A stretch of DNA of 64,000 bases from UBA1366 sp047602575 (GTDB lineage Bacteria > Bacillota > Clostridia > Oscillospirales > Ruminococcaceae): NCBI GenBank assembly GCA_047602575.1, contig JASGGY010000008.1:97435-161434 (forward strand), written 5' to 3'. Below the pieces are notes generated by a model. It was not told the origin of the DNA. It did no database searches and saw only the letters and a program-made list of their open reading frames with translations. The position numbers were made by a program, and so were the translations under genes. This document shows positions 7,803 to 16,575 of the stretch, one piece after another. The first letter of the stretch is position 1, and each line of letters begins with the position of its first letter.

Positions 7803-9710
7803 GTGCCCTCTAACAAGTACTATCCCGAAGATCCGCTCGATCGTGACGCATATCGACAAGCAAAAACCGACGCGGCAAACAGCAAGCTTCTCATGAATCC
7901 CTTGCGGTGGGCGCTTTTTTTCTTCTGCGTTGTGCTGTTTTTGCTGAGCATCTTGCTCAGCAAAAAGCTCGGCAACAACAACAATGCCGTTGAGCTGTTC
8001 GGCTTTCATCTCAGCGCGGCGCGGAAAACCGTTCTCAACGCAAGTCTGACGCAATTCCGGCTGCTGCTCACGGTGTTCATCTCCATGCGCTTTTATCGCG
8101 TGGGCTTTTTGGGCGCGGTGCTGCTCAACATCTATTCCCTCCTTGCGCCGCTGCGGGCGATGATTCTGTCGCCGGGGGATTTCGATTCACTGCTGGTGCT
8201 GTTCCCGCTGGTCGGTATTCTGATGTGTCTGATCGTGTTCGCGTTTCATCGGCTGCTTTATAAAGGCTTTGCGATGCTCGACAAGAGCCGTAGGGAAATT
8301 ATCTCGCTGTATGAGGAGCTTTCTGCGGCAAGCGAGGAGGTATCCCAGCAAAACCATGAGCTTTCGGATTATAATGAACGCCTGATCGACAACGAAAAAC
8401 AACTCAATTACATCGCCTATTACGATATTCTGACAAAGCTTCCCAACCGCAAGATGATCGAAAACGAGCTGACCGCGCTGGTTTCCCGCGGGGAGGAAAA
8501 CGGGGAGAACCGTTTTGCCGTGGCGTTCATCGATCTGGATAACTTCAAAATTATCAACGACACCACCGGACATCACACCGGCGACCAGTTTCTTGTCAAG
8601 GTCACGGAGCGGATGAAAAGCTATATCTACGATGCGGACATCCTCGGGCGCATCGGCGGCGACGAGTTCGCACTGATCATCAAGCGCGGGCTTTCCAACC
8701 ATGAGGCAGTCGAATACGTCAACGGCATCAAGGACATCATGCAAGCCCCCTTTAACGTTGACGGCATTGTTTTTAACATCACGGCAAGCATGGGCGTGGC
8801 GTTCTTCCCGGACGACGGCGCAACGGCGGACGAGATGCTGCGCTGCGCGGACACGGCGATGTACCGCGCCAAGGACGAGGGCAAGAACGCGGTGGTGAAA
8901 TTCTGCTCGGAAATGAAAATGGAGCTTCTACAGAAAATCAATTTTGAAAAAAATCTGCTGTCGTCGCTGTCAAACAAAGAAATCTATTTGGCGTTCCAGC
9001 CGCAGTTTTCCGATTGCGGCAAGCGGCTGCGGGGCTTTGAGGTTCTGGCGCGGTGGAATTCCGCGGCGTTTGGGCTTGTTCCCCCCAATAAATTCATCCC
9101 CGTGGCAGAGGAAACCAAGTACATCCTCCGGCTGGGCGAGTGGATTCTGCGCGAGGCGTGCGAGAAATTCAAATGCTTTACGGACAACGACGACAAGCTG
9201 GTGCTGTCGGTGAATATTTCAGCGGTTCAGCTGATGGATCCGGGCTTTATCGGCATGGTGGGCAGGATTCTGCAGCAAACCGGCTATCGACCCAATCAGC
9301 TTGAGCTGGAAATTACGGAAACCGCGCTCATCACCTCGCCGCGGCTGGCAAGTCAGATCATGACCCAGCTCAAAGGCATGGGCACACGCATCGCGCTCGA
9401 TGATTTCGGAACAGGCTATTCGTCGCTGAATTACTTACAGCAGCTGCCCATCGACACGCTGAAAATCGACAAAATTTTCGTGGACAACATCACCGGCAAG
9501 GACGACGAAAAGCTCATCATCGGTTCAATCATCGCCCTTGTCCATAAGCTGGACATGAACGTCATCGCCGAGGGCGTCGAAAACGACTTCCAGCTCGACT
9601 ATCTCGAGAACCAGCACTGCGATTGCATCCAAGGCTTCCTTCTCGGCAAGCCCGTCAGCTATGACGAAGCCGGCGAAATCATCCGCCGCGCGTCTGCAGT
9701 GAAAATTTAA
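7803..9710 (+). CDS. membrane GGDEF-EAL cyclic-di-GMP enzyme
   Basis: Bifunctional cyclic-di-GMP synthase/phosphodiesterase candidate, about 635 residues. The N-terminal 150 residues hold several membrane spans, then a short coiled coil (ELSAASEEVSQQNHELSDYNERL) leads into a GGDEF domain with an intact GGDEF motif (LGRIGGDEFAL). The usual RxxD inhibitory site is replaced by YDAD. The EAL domain has FEVLARW in place of EALLR, plus VNISAVQL, EITETALI, DDFGTGYSSL, KIDKIFVDNI, AEGVE and QGFLLGKP, so the catalytic set looks complete. The GTG at 7803 is preferred because the first ATG (7797) abuts GAAGGA with no spacing. Which activity dominates cannot be told. Confidence 0.9.
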   Translation: MPSNKYYPEDPLDRDAYRQAKTDAANSKLLMNPLRWALFFFCVVLFLLSILLSKKLGNNNNAVELFGFHLSAARKTVLNASLTQFRLLLTVFISMRFYRVGFLGAVLLNIYSLLAPLRAMILSPGDFDSLLVLFPLVGILMCLIVFAFHRLLYKGFAMLDKSRREIISLYEELSAASEEVSQQNHELSDYNERLIDNEKQLNYIAYYDILTKLPNRKMIENELTALVSRGEENGENRFAVAFIDLDNFKIINDTTGHHTGDQFLVKVTERMKSYIYDADILGRIGGDEFALIIKRGLSNHEAVEYVNGIKDIMQAPFNVDGIVFNITASMGVAFFPDDGATADEMLRCADTAMYRAKDEGKNAVVKFCSEMKMELLQKINFEKNLLSSLSNKEIYLAFQPQFSDCGKRLRGFEVLARWNSAAFGLVPPNKFIPVAEETKYILRLGEWILREACEKFKCFTDNDDKLVLSVNISAVQLMDPGFIGMVGRILQQTGYRPNQLELEITETALITSPRLASQIMTQLKGMGTRIALDDFGTGYSSLNYLQQLPIDTLKIDKIFVDNITGKDDEKLIIGSIIALVHKLDMNVIAEGVENDFQLDYLENQHCDCIQGFLLGKPVSYDEAGEIIRRASAVKI

Positions 9711-9800
9711 CCCAGCACCGCTACCAAAGGGGGCGGTGCCCCCTCTGGACACCCTCACCAAAGGGTACAAGTACCCTTTGGAAACCCGTTGTTTTTATGA
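9710..9800 (+). repeat. modular hairpin repeat, copy 1
   Basis: Contains two palindromic modules: CAAAGGGGGCGGTGCCCCCTC and CAAAGGGTACAAGTACCCTTTG, followed by GGAAACCCGTTGTTTTT. Same family as the copies near 10.0, 25.4, 32.1, 32.8, 37.8, 43.8, 51.6 and 58.5 kb. Immediately follows the EAL stop codon. Confidence 0.85.
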
Positions 9801-9884
9801 TTATGTGTTTGTTGCCTGTTTTACTTTGAGCATATTTAACAGTTTGCAATCACATGTTTTACATACGGGTGTAAAGTTATAAAT

Positions 9885-9920
9885 AAAGAGCTTGTGCAGA
9901 TAACGCACAAGCTCTTTTAC
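9885..9920. terminator. rho-independent terminator
   Basis: AAAGAGCTTGTGC / GCACAAGCTCTTTT stem with a 7-base loop, between the convergent GGDEF-EAL and ABC genes. It works in either direction. Confidence 0.8.
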
Positions 9921-10008
9921 ATCTCAGACTCATGTGAAAAATGATAAATTCAATCAAGTGACAAAAAACGCTCAATGTAAATAAGATCCCAAATGTACGA
10001 GTAACCAA

Positions 10009-10080
10009 AAACTACGGGTTTCCAAAGGGGGCACACCCCCTTTGGCAGGAGGTGTCGGGGGGACAGAGTCCCCTGACTAG
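10009..10080 (-). repeat. modular hairpin repeat, copy 2 (inverted)
   Basis: Reads on the minus strand as CTAGTCAGGGGAC..., a GTCCCC-type module, then AAAGGGGG / CCCCCTTT and GGAAACCCGTAG. Its edge (CTGACTAG) overlaps the last codons and stop of the adjacent ABC ATPase gene. Confidence 0.85.
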
Positions 10081-10727
10081 ATCGAACAACGCTCGGTAAT
10101 CTGCTGGTTATTGACGGTAATGACGCGGTCGGTGTCCCGCAGGAGGGAGGTGTCGTGGGTGGCGATGATCAGGGTGGTGTTTTCGCCGATGTGGCGGATG
10201 AGCTCCATGACTTCCGTCGCTGTGGCGTGGTCTAGGGACGCCGTCGGCTCATCGGCGAACAAGATTTGTGGCTCTTTGACTAGCGCGCGGGCGATTGCGA
10301 CGCGCTGGCGCTGTCCGCCGGAGATCTGGTGGGGCTTTTTGTGCAGATGCTCCTCCAGCCCGAGCTTTTGCAGCATGGTGCGGGCTTTTTCGGTGCTTGC
10401 GGCGGATTTCATCGCGACGCTGACATTTTCGAGCACACTTAAATAAGGAATGAGAAAATGCTGTTGAAAAATAAATCCGAAGTGCTCGTAGCGCTCTGCG
10501 GCGGTGTCTTTCTTTCCGGAAAGGGATGCGCCGTTGAAGAACACCTCGCCGGATGAGGGCTTTTTCAGCGCGGAAAGCAGATAGATCAGAGAGCTTTTGC
10601 CTGAGCCGGACGGCCCGACCAGCGCCACTGTTTCGCCATCCTGCACTGTGATGCTCACGCTGTCGAGCACGACCTTCTGCTTGTCGCCGTCGGGGTAAAC
10701 GAGGCTGATGTTTTGTGCTTCCAGCAT
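10077..10727 (-). CDS. ABC transporter ATP-binding protein, MacB/LolD type
   Basis: ATPase of an FtsX/MacB-type ABC system, about 216 residues. Walker A is GPSGSGKSS, the signature is SGGQRQRV, Walker B is ILFADEPTAS, and the switch His lies in IIATHD. It pairs with the permease immediately upstream: the permease stop codon is one base before this gene's ATG, and the Shine-Dalgarno AAAGGAGG is inside the permease's last codons, so translation is tightly coupled. The ATG at 10727 is used rather than the upstream in-frame start. Members of this group act as mechanotransmission ATPases for lipoprotein or peptide export; substrate unknown. Confidence 0.9.
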   Translation of the reverse strand: MLEAQNISLVYPDGDKQKVVLDSVSITVQDGETVALVGPSGSGKSSLIYLLSALKKPSSGEVFFNGASLSGKKDTAAERYEHFGFIFQQHFLIPYLSVLENVSVAMKSAASTEKARTMLQKLGLEEHLHKKPHQISGGQRQRVAIARALVKEPQILFADEPTASLDHATATEVMELIRHIGENTTLIIATHDTSLLRDTDRVITVNNQQITERCSI

Positions 10728-10728
10728 C

Positions 10729-11886
10729 CTAGCCCCTCCTTTCAATGACCGTCACAAGGTCTTTTTTCGTCAGACTTCGCAGCACCGGAATGACCGCGCA
10801 CAGGAAAACGAGCAGCGGCACAATCAGCGTATAGCGCAAGCCGGAGGCGGAGAAGAACACCATTTTCTGCCCCAGCGGCGCAAAGAGCCATTTGTCGATG
10901 AAGAAAAAGCAGCCAAACGACGCCAGATACCCGATTCCCCACCCGAGGACAGAAACAAACGCGAGTTCGCCGCAAATCAGCCGGCGGATATTCTTTTTGT
11001 TGTAACCGATTGCGAACAGGATGGCGAATTCGTTGCTGCGCTGCCCATAGAAATTCATGATCAGCGCCCCGACGCACACCGCCATGCCAAGTGTTACCAC
11101 CACGATGATTACCGAAAGAATGCTGTTGATGCTTTTCATCTGCTCGTCCAAGGACTTCAGCACCGTGTCGCGCGACGTGATGAAGGCGGTTTTGGAATCA
11201 ATCTGACCGAGTACGTCGTTCATTTTGTCGATGTCGCCGTTTTTCGGGAAAGCCAGCGCATACATGGTCGTTTTGTCGGTATCCACGCCGGATTCCTGGA
11301 GCGAATTGAGGTAATAATTCTTTGCGCCCATGCCCATGACGGATTCTCCGGTAAATTCGCCGACAATGGTGTAAGTGCCAATGACCCACTCCGAGGAATC
11401 CACCTCGTCACCGAATTTGTCGCCGACCTTCAGGTTTTTGTTCTTGAGCATGGAGCTATGCAGGATGACCTCATATGCGCCGGGCTGCGGCATTCTGCCG
11501 TCAACCAGCTTCAGGTCGCATTGTTCAAATACCGCATTGAAGTCGCTGTCGTTGTCAAGAAAGACAATCGGCGCGGAGGTGTTCCCGAACACCGTGGTGA
11601 TGGAGGTGTTGCTGATCATCACATTGTGAAGTGAATCGACGGTATCCATGGCTTTGATGCTGTCAATCGCGTCTTGTTTTAAAAAGGTCTGCCCGCGCGC
11701 TGGCTCAACAAAGGTAAATCTGCTCAGCGGCGCGATGCTGGAATCTTTCGCGCTGGCAAAGATGGAATTGACAATCGTTGTGATCAGCGAAATGCAGAAC
11801 ACAGCAAAAAACAACGTCACCACCACCACGGCGGCTTTCTTCTTGTTTTCCTTATAATACTTCAATGGGTTGAGCGGCTTGATCAT
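10729..11886 (-). CDS. ABC transporter permease, FtsX/MacB family
   Basis: Permease of 385 residues with FtsX-like topology: one N-terminal membrane span (about residues 18-42, AAVVVVTLFFAVFCISLITT), a large extracytoplasmic MacB-type periplasmic-core domain (about 45-265), then three spans, including VIIVVVTLGMAVCVGALIMNF and FVSVLGWGIGYLASFGCFFFI. GGAGGA lies five bases before the ATG. First gene of a two-gene unit with the ATPase. No lipoprotein or two-component partner is adjacent, so the role (peptide export, resistance or cell-wall signalling) stays open. Confidence 0.85.
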   Translation of the reverse strand: MIKPLNPLKYYKENKKKAAVVVVTLFFAVFCISLITTIVNSIFASAKDSSIAPLSRFTFVEPARGQTFLKQDAIDSIKAMDTVDSLHNVMISNTSITTVFGNTSAPIVFLDNDSDFNAVFEQCDLKLVDGRMPQPGAYEVILHSSMLKNKNLKVGDKFGDEVDSSEWVIGTYTIVGEFTGESVMGMGAKNYYLNSLQESGVDTDKTTMYALAFPKNGDIDKMNDVLGQIDSKTAFITSRDTVLKSLDEQMKSINSILSVIIVVVTLGMAVCVGALIMNFYGQRSNEFAILFAIGYNKKNIRRLICGELAFVSVLGWGIGYLASFGCFFFIDKWLFAPLGQKMVFFSASGLRYTLIVPLLVFLCAVIPVLRSLTKKDLVTVIERRG

Positions 11887-11962
11887 GGGGGTCCTCCGAT
11901 TTTCATAAAGTTTGTGAACCGGTGCGGCTTGCGCTTGGTTGTCCCGACGGCAGAATTTTATA

Positions 11963-12005
11963 AAACCAAAACCTGCCCCTGCCGTTTTTTGGCAGGGGCG
12001 GGTTG
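11963..12005. terminator. terminator after the chemoreceptor gene
   Basis: Strong GCCCCTGCC / GGCAGGGGC hairpin flanked by T-rich and A-rich runs, so it may act in both directions. It lies between the chemoreceptor stop codon and the ABC permease promoter region. Confidence 0.75.
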
Positions 12006-12009
12006 TTTT

Positions 12010-14655
12010 TTATTGATTTTCCTCGTCGTCGTCAAGGACGATGCGGATGTCGCCGTCCTTGGGAAGCTCGTCGGTTTCGTAGCCGTCGTCGGACTCTTCC
12101 GGCTCGTCGCTGTAGTCAAACTTTGAACGAGCGGGTGTGGGTTCGTCGTCTTCCGGCTCGTCGCTGTAATCGAACTTCGAGCGCGCAGGAGCGGGCTCAT
12201 CTTCCGGCTCGTCGCTGTAATCGAACTTTGAACGGGCGGGTGCGGGTTCGTCATCCGGCTCATCGCTGTAATCGAACTTCGAGCGCGCGGGTGCTGGTTC
12301 GTCGTCCGGCTCGTCGCTGTAATCGAACTTTGAGCGGGCGGGAACAGGTTCGTCATCCGGCTCATCGCTGTAGTCGAACTTCGATCGCGCAGGTGCGGGT
12401 TCGTCGTCCGGCTCGTCGCTGTAATCGAACTTTGAGCGGGCGGGAACAGGTTCGTCATCCGGCTCATCGCTGTAATCGAACTTTGAGCGGGCAGGTGCGG
12501 GTTCGTCGTCATCGGCGGGATAAGCAAATTTCGACGCGGCGGGTTTTGCCGCCGGTGCTGCCGCAAAGTCGTCGTCATAAGAGAACTTCGACTTCTTGCT
12601 CTTTTTGCCGGCTTTGCCGCTGACCTTTGAAAGCTTGAACTTGGCTATCATGTTGCGCAGAACAAGCGACTGACCGGACAGCTCCTCGCTCGCGGAGGCG
12701 CTTTGCACGGCGGAGGCGGAGTTTGCGGATACGACGGCGGAGATTTGTTCCACGCCGGAAATGATCTGGTGGATTGCGGCTGCCTGATTCTCGCTGGCGT
12801 CGGAAATTTCCTTAGCAAGATTCTGGACGTCGCTGGATTTTTCAACGACCTGCTCGAGCGAGCCGGCGGTCTGGCGGGCGATGGAAGCACCCTTCTTGAC
12901 GGCGGCTGCGGTGGAACGAATGATTTCCGCAGTCTGCTTGGCGGCTTCCGCACTCTTGGCGGCAAGGCTTCTGACCTCGTCCGCAACCACGCCGAAGCCC
13001 TTTGAGCCTTCGTGCGCGGCTTCCACGGCGGCGTTGAGCGAGAGGATGTTGGTCTGGAACGACAGCTTGTCGATGACCTTGATGATTTTAGAAATCTCCG
13101 CGGCGGAGGAACTGATTTCGTCCATGGCGGTGAGCATCCGCGCCATTTCGGTGTTGCAGTCGCTGATGGCGTGGGTGTTGTCCGCGATGGTGTGATAGGT
13201 TTTCTTTGCGGCTTTCGCGTTGTTCTGGATCATGCCGGACACGTCGCCAATGGTGGCGGAAAGCTCCTCGATTGAGCTTGCCTGTGAGGTCGCACCCTCG
13301 GACAGCGTGGTTGCGAGAGCAGAAACCTGGCTTGCGCCGCTGTTTACCTGCTCCGCGGCGGTGTTGATGTTCGAGAATGTATCGGAAAGGCTCTGGATGA
13401 TGTCGTTAAAAGTGGTTTTAATCTGGATGAAATCGCCCTTGAAATCGCCCTGCACACGGTAGCGCAGGTTGCCGTCAGAGATGTTTTCCAGCGCGACGGT
13501 GATTTGGTTGATGTACATTTTTAAAGCGACGATGGTTTCCTCAAGCGAGTGGGTCAGAACGCCGGTTTCATCCTTGGCATACGAGCGCTCGACTGGCATG
13601 GAGAGGTTGCCCTTGGCAAGCTCGCGTAAACGCTTTGTTGTTTTTACAACAGGGTCGGAAATCTTGCGTGCGAACCATACCGAGCCGACGGTGGTTGCAC
13701 CGAGCAGAAACAGCGCCACAAGCGGGAACACGATGAAGCTTGCTTTGCGCGCGCCCATGAAGTCGGCGGTCGGTGTGCTGATGAAAATGCCGCCGGAAAT
13801 CTCTTTAAGGGTCGCGTAGCCTGCGGTGTAATCCTCGCCGTCAATGGCGCAGGTCAAGTCGCCGCTGGTGGGTGCGTCGGTTTCGCCGCTCAACGCGTCT
13901 TTCGCCAAATCGGAAAGCGGTTCGTAGTCGTCGTTGGACGATGCCTCGGTATAGAGGTTTCCGGATGAGCCAACGATGGCTTTTTCGGACTGGTATAAAA
14001 TAGTGCCGTCATCTTTGACGATGAACGAATAGCTGTTTTCGCCGAAGCTGATGGCGTTGAGTTCGTCGGTGATGGCGGTTGTGTTATAAATGACTGCGAC
14101 TGCCGCGGCACCGCTTTCCTGTGTGCTTGACATGGGAACGGCGATGGCAAACATCTTGGCGCCTTCGACGTCGGTGGGGTCGGTGGCATAATAATCAAGC
14201 GCACTGCCCACAAGGGTGGAGATGGTGATCGTGGTGACAAGGGTTGTTCCGTTGCCCTGAGAAAGAAGCGCCGTGCCGTTTTTATCATAAATTACCCAGC
14301 CGACGGCACCGTTTGCCATGGTGTCGTTCTTGAGCTTTACCATCATCATGGACAAAGAGTCGTTCTGTGCGCCGGTCTGTTCAGTGGTTTCGGGAGTTTT
14401 ACCGGTTTGCGCGGTCTGCGCCTGTGACCCGATATCGACCGCTGCGTTTGCACTGGCGGTAACATCGGAAACAAGCTCAATGATTTTGCCGTCAACCGCG
14501 CTCGCCGCCTGGCTGGCAAGCGGCCCGATGGTGTCGCGCAGCGTATCCTCGGCGGCTTTTCCGGAAAAATAAAGTGCCAAAACGCACATCACAACGCTGA
14601 TGGAAACCGCGATGACCAGTGCATATGTAATCAGCTTGATTCGCAGGCTTTTCAA
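12010..14655 (-). CDS. methyl-accepting chemotaxis protein with C-terminal 17-residue repeats
   Basis: Transmembrane chemoreceptor of about 881 residues. Membrane span about 9-30, extracytoplasmic Cache-like sensor about 31-305, span about 306-328, HAMP about 329-385, then the cytoplasmic signalling coiled coil with the hairpin tip region EAAHEGSKGFGVVADEVRSL. After the signalling domain comes an unusual acidic tail with eight tandem copies of a 17-residue unit (EPAPARSKFDYSDEPDD and variants), plus two looser SKFxY copies. A TTG start at 14655 is chosen: GGAGGGG stands five bases upstream and the protein then begins MKSLRIKL. No other chemotaxis genes are in the window, so it signals to a system encoded elsewhere. 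Confidence 0.9.
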   Translation of the reverse strand: MKSLRIKLITYALVIAVSISVVMCVLALYFSGKAAEDTLRDTIGPLASQAASAVDGKIIELVSDVTASANAAVDIGSQAQTAQTGKTPETTEQTGAQNDSLSMMMVKLKNDTMANGAVGWVIYDKNGTALLSQGNGTTLVTTITISTLVGSALDYYATDPTDVEGAKMFAIAVPMSSTQESGAAAVAVIYNTTAITDELNAISFGENSYSFIVKDDGTILYQSEKAIVGSSGNLYTEASSNDDYEPLSDLAKDALSGETDAPTSGDLTCAIDGEDYTAGYATLKEISGGIFISTPTADFMGARKASFIVFPLVALFLLGATTVGSVWFARKISDPVVKTTKRLRELAKGNLSMPVERSYAKDETGVLTHSLEETIVALKMYINQITVALENISDGNLRYRVQGDFKGDFIQIKTTFNDIIQSLSDTFSNINTAAEQVNSGASQVSALATTLSEGATSQASSIEELSATIGDVSGMIQNNAKAAKKTYHTIADNTHAISDCNTEMARMLTAMDEISSSAAEISKIIKVIDKLSFQTNILSLNAAVEAAHEGSKGFGVVADEVRSLAAKSAEAAKQTAEIIRSTAAAVKKGASIARQTAGSLEQVVEKSSDVQNLAKEISDASENQAAAIHQIISGVEQISAVVSANSASAVQSASASEELSGQSLVLRNMIAKFKLSKVSGKAGKKSKKSKFSYDDDFAAAPAAKPAASKFAYPADDDEPAPARSKFDYSDEPDDEPVPARSKFDYSDEPDDEPAPARSKFDYSDEPDDEPVPARSKFDYSDEPDDEPAPARSKFDYSDEPDDEPAPARSKFDYSDEPEDEPAPARSKFDYSDEPEDDEPTPARSKFDYSDEPEESDDGYETDELPKDGDIRIVLDDDEENQ
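12095..12512 (-). repeat. in-frame 51-bp tandem repeats in the chemoreceptor tail
   Basis: Eight near-identical 51-base units encode the ARSKFDYSDEP-containing tail. Synonymous differences between units show it is not a very recent expansion. It is a coding minisatellite and may vary in copy number between strains. Confidence 0.9.
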
Positions 14656-14689
14656 AAGAACCCCTCCGTTTATACGGTTTATTACGTTG

Positions 14690-14718
14690 ATTATATCACG
14701 TTTGCACAAATATATCAA
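14690..14718 (-). promoter_or_regulatory. promoter of the chemoreceptor gene
   Basis: Minus strand TTGATA (14713-14718), 17-base spacer, TATAAT (14690-14695). This places transcription start downstream of the longest-frame start and supports the TTG start at 14655. Confidence 0.8.
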
Positions 14719-14791
14719 TATTGATTTGCAAATTGCCGTTTATTTTTGCTGTTTTCACAGTTTTTTGCGGTCTAATTCGTCATATTATGCA

Positions 14792-14832
14792 AAGAGTAAC
14801 GCCCCGCGCGGAAAAGCGAGGCGTTTGTTTCC
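14792..14832 (-). terminator. probable terminator after ridA
   Basis: AACGCC...GGCGTT stem with GC-rich interior just downstream of the ridA stop, followed by a short T-containing stretch on the minus strand. Weaker than the others. Confidence 0.45.
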
Positions 14833-14834
14833 AA

Positions 14835-15206
14835 TCACAATGTGGCGACAAGCTCAATTTCTACCAGTGCAGCGCGGGGGAGATCCTTGACCGCCACGCA
14901 GGAGCGGGCGGGTTTTCCAGTGAAAAAGCGCGCGTAAACCTCGTTGAATGCGGCAAAGTCCGCCATGTCAGCGAGAAAGCAGGTGGTCTTCACCACAGCG
15001 GAGAAGTCCGTTCCGGCGGCGGCAAGAACAGCTCCTAAATTTTTGCAAACTTGCTCGGTCTGTGCGGCGATGCCCTGCGCTTCGATCGCGCCGGTGGCGG
15101 GATTGAGGGGGATTTGTCCGGAGGTGTAGAGCATATTTCCGGCGATGATCGCCTGCGAATACGGTCCGATGGCGGACGGGGCTTGTGCGGTTGAAATGAT
15201 TTTCAT
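14835..15206 (-). CDS. ridA: RidA family reactive intermediate deaminase
   Basis: Cytosolic Rid/YjgF/YER057c protein of 123 residues, the usual size. It hydrolyses reactive enamine/imine intermediates released by PLP enzymes. Family landmarks are APSAIGPYSQA at the N-terminus, YTSGQIPLNP, and the conserved Arg in KPARSCVAV before the C-terminal LVEIELVATL. AAAGGAG stands eight bases before the ATG. It sits alone between the chemoreceptor and a parS site, with no metabolic operon partner. Confidence 0.9.
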   Translation of the reverse strand: MKIISTAQAPSAIGPYSQAIIAGNMLYTSGQIPLNPATGAIEAQGIAAQTEQVCKNLGAVLAAAGTDFSAVVKTTCFLADMADFAAFNEVYARFFTGKPARSCVAVKDLPRAALVEIELVATL

Positions 15207-15242
15207 GTCTGTTTCTCCTTTTAATCCGTATGATTTGGGAAA

Positions 15243-15258
15243 TGTTTCACGTGAAACA
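15243..15258. other. parS site 1
   Basis: Exact 16-base palindrome TGTTTCACGTGAAACA, the ParB-binding centromere sequence known from Bacillus. Between ridA and the XRE regulator. Confidence 0.97.
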
Positions 15259-15279
15259 TTTTTCGCGCTGGCAGTTTTA

Positions 15280-16398
15280 TCACGGCGTGCTCATGTCAAA
15301 CGGCGTTGTTTCGAGCGGCTGCTCGGTGGTGACATAATAAAATTCATCCGTATGATTTTCTCCATTTCCGGATGATCTGTTAAACTCAAAAACCATCTGC
15401 AACGCGTAACCGGACAGGATGGGAATGATCACAGCAAGCAGAAATGCAGCACCAAATCCGGAAGGCAGGATGCGGCGGGCAGGGATTTTCAGGATGAGCT
15501 TAACAAGCAGTGGGAGCAGGATTGTCAGGATCAATACAATCACCATCACATCGGCAACATATGCCGCGTAATGGGTGGAGTACACTACCTGGTCGAACAG
15601 CCAGGCAAGAAACAGGATGGCGGTCTGCGTGGTGTAGAGGACAAGCTTAGCTGTGTCGGCGCGATCATTTCCGAGCAGTGCGCGGAAAACCGTTTTTTTC
15701 AGAAGCAGCGGCAATCCCAGGAACACCAGCGCACCGCAGAGCATCACCGGAAAGACATAACCGGTGTGAGCCATGATGAGGAGAAACGGCAGATACAAGG
15801 TTGTGAGCACCATGACGACCAGCGCCATCCGGATGTAGCGGATTTCTGTCAAAACCGCATCGGCGCGCAGGGAGTCCTCCGCTCCGTCGGGCAGCTCGGT
15901 TTCGTAGATCGCGGCGGCAAGCTTGTTATGTGCGGTGTAAATAAGGAAGCCGATGACCGCGTCTATGGCAATGCCGCCGATGAGCAGGATGATGAGTAGT
16001 ACCTCATCAACAAAATTTCTGCTCAGCAGAAACAGGACGAGCAATAGCAAGGCAACCCCCGCGATCGCCACCACCATCCCCAGCACACAGCGTGTTTTAA
16101 ACGCGCGGATGCTGCCCGCCGCAAGCAGGCGGAGCTGTTTTTCCGTTTTCTTTGCGGTCTGGGTGTCGGCGCTTTCCTCACATGCGGTGGTGCGCCCGCC
16201 CTTGAGCAGCTCGTCGCAGGTGACATCGAAGATTTCCGCCAGTACCGGAATCAGCGTCAAATCCGGCATCGCTTCGTCGCGCTCCCACCGGCTGACGGCT
16301 TTGTCGGAGACATTCAGCTTCTCCGCCAGCGCGCTTTGCGTGTACCCGTTAGCTTTTCGCAGCACGCAGATAAACGCGCCCATTGTTTTCTTTTCCAT
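15280..16398 (-). CDS. XRE-family regulator with C-terminal membrane domain
   Basis: Protein of 372 residues. Residues 7-66 form an XRE-type helix-turn-helix (RKANGYTQSALAEKLNVSDKAVSRWERDEAMPD). The rest carries several hydrophobic spans, including GMVVAIAGVALLLLVLFLL, LIILLIGGIAIDAVIGFLIY and VMVIVLILTILLPLLV, with a Ser/Thr/Asn-rich C-terminus. Membrane-linked XRE regulators are frequent in Clostridia and may couple an envelope signal to transcription; target genes are unknown. AAAGGAG precedes the ATG by eight bases. It is flanked by two parS sites. Confidence 0.85.
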   Translation of the reverse strand: MEKKTMGAFICVLRKANGYTQSALAEKLNVSDKAVSRWERDEAMPDLTLIPVLAEIFDVTCDELLKGGRTTACEESADTQTAKKTEKQLRLLAAGSIRAFKTRCVLGMVVAIAGVALLLLVLFLLSRNFVDEVLLIILLIGGIAIDAVIGFLIYTAHNKLAAAIYETELPDGAEDSLRADAVLTEIRYIRMALVVMVLTTLYLPFLLIMAHTGYVFPVMLCGALVFLGLPLLLKKTVFRALLGNDRADTAKLVLYTTQTAILFLAWLFDQVVYSTHYAAYVADVMVIVLILTILLPLLVKLILKIPARRILPSGFGAAFLLAVIIPILSGYALQMVFEFNRSSGNGENHTDEFYYVTTEQPLETTPFDMSTP

Positions 16399-16558
16399 AA
16401 TAAACTCCTTTTCTCGGCTCTCGCCTTTTTGCGCAAATCGTGTTACGCTGGCATCATTCTACCAAAGCGAGAGTGAGAAGTCCACCCCGTCGTGCGGGAA
16501 AATCTCCCGCTGAGCGAGAATCGGACGTAAAAAGCGGCACTGCTTGGAATAAATTAAA

Positions 16559-16574
16559 TGTTTCACGTGAAACA
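16559..16574. other. parS site 2
   Basis: Exact TGTTTCACGTGAAACA. It abuts the stop codon of the GH25 gene. Confidence 0.97.
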
Positions 16575-16575
16575 T

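Noticed and set aside
12095..12512. CRISPR-like regular repeats
   Set aside because: The 51-base units are contiguous without spacers and encode in-frame repeats of the chemoreceptor.
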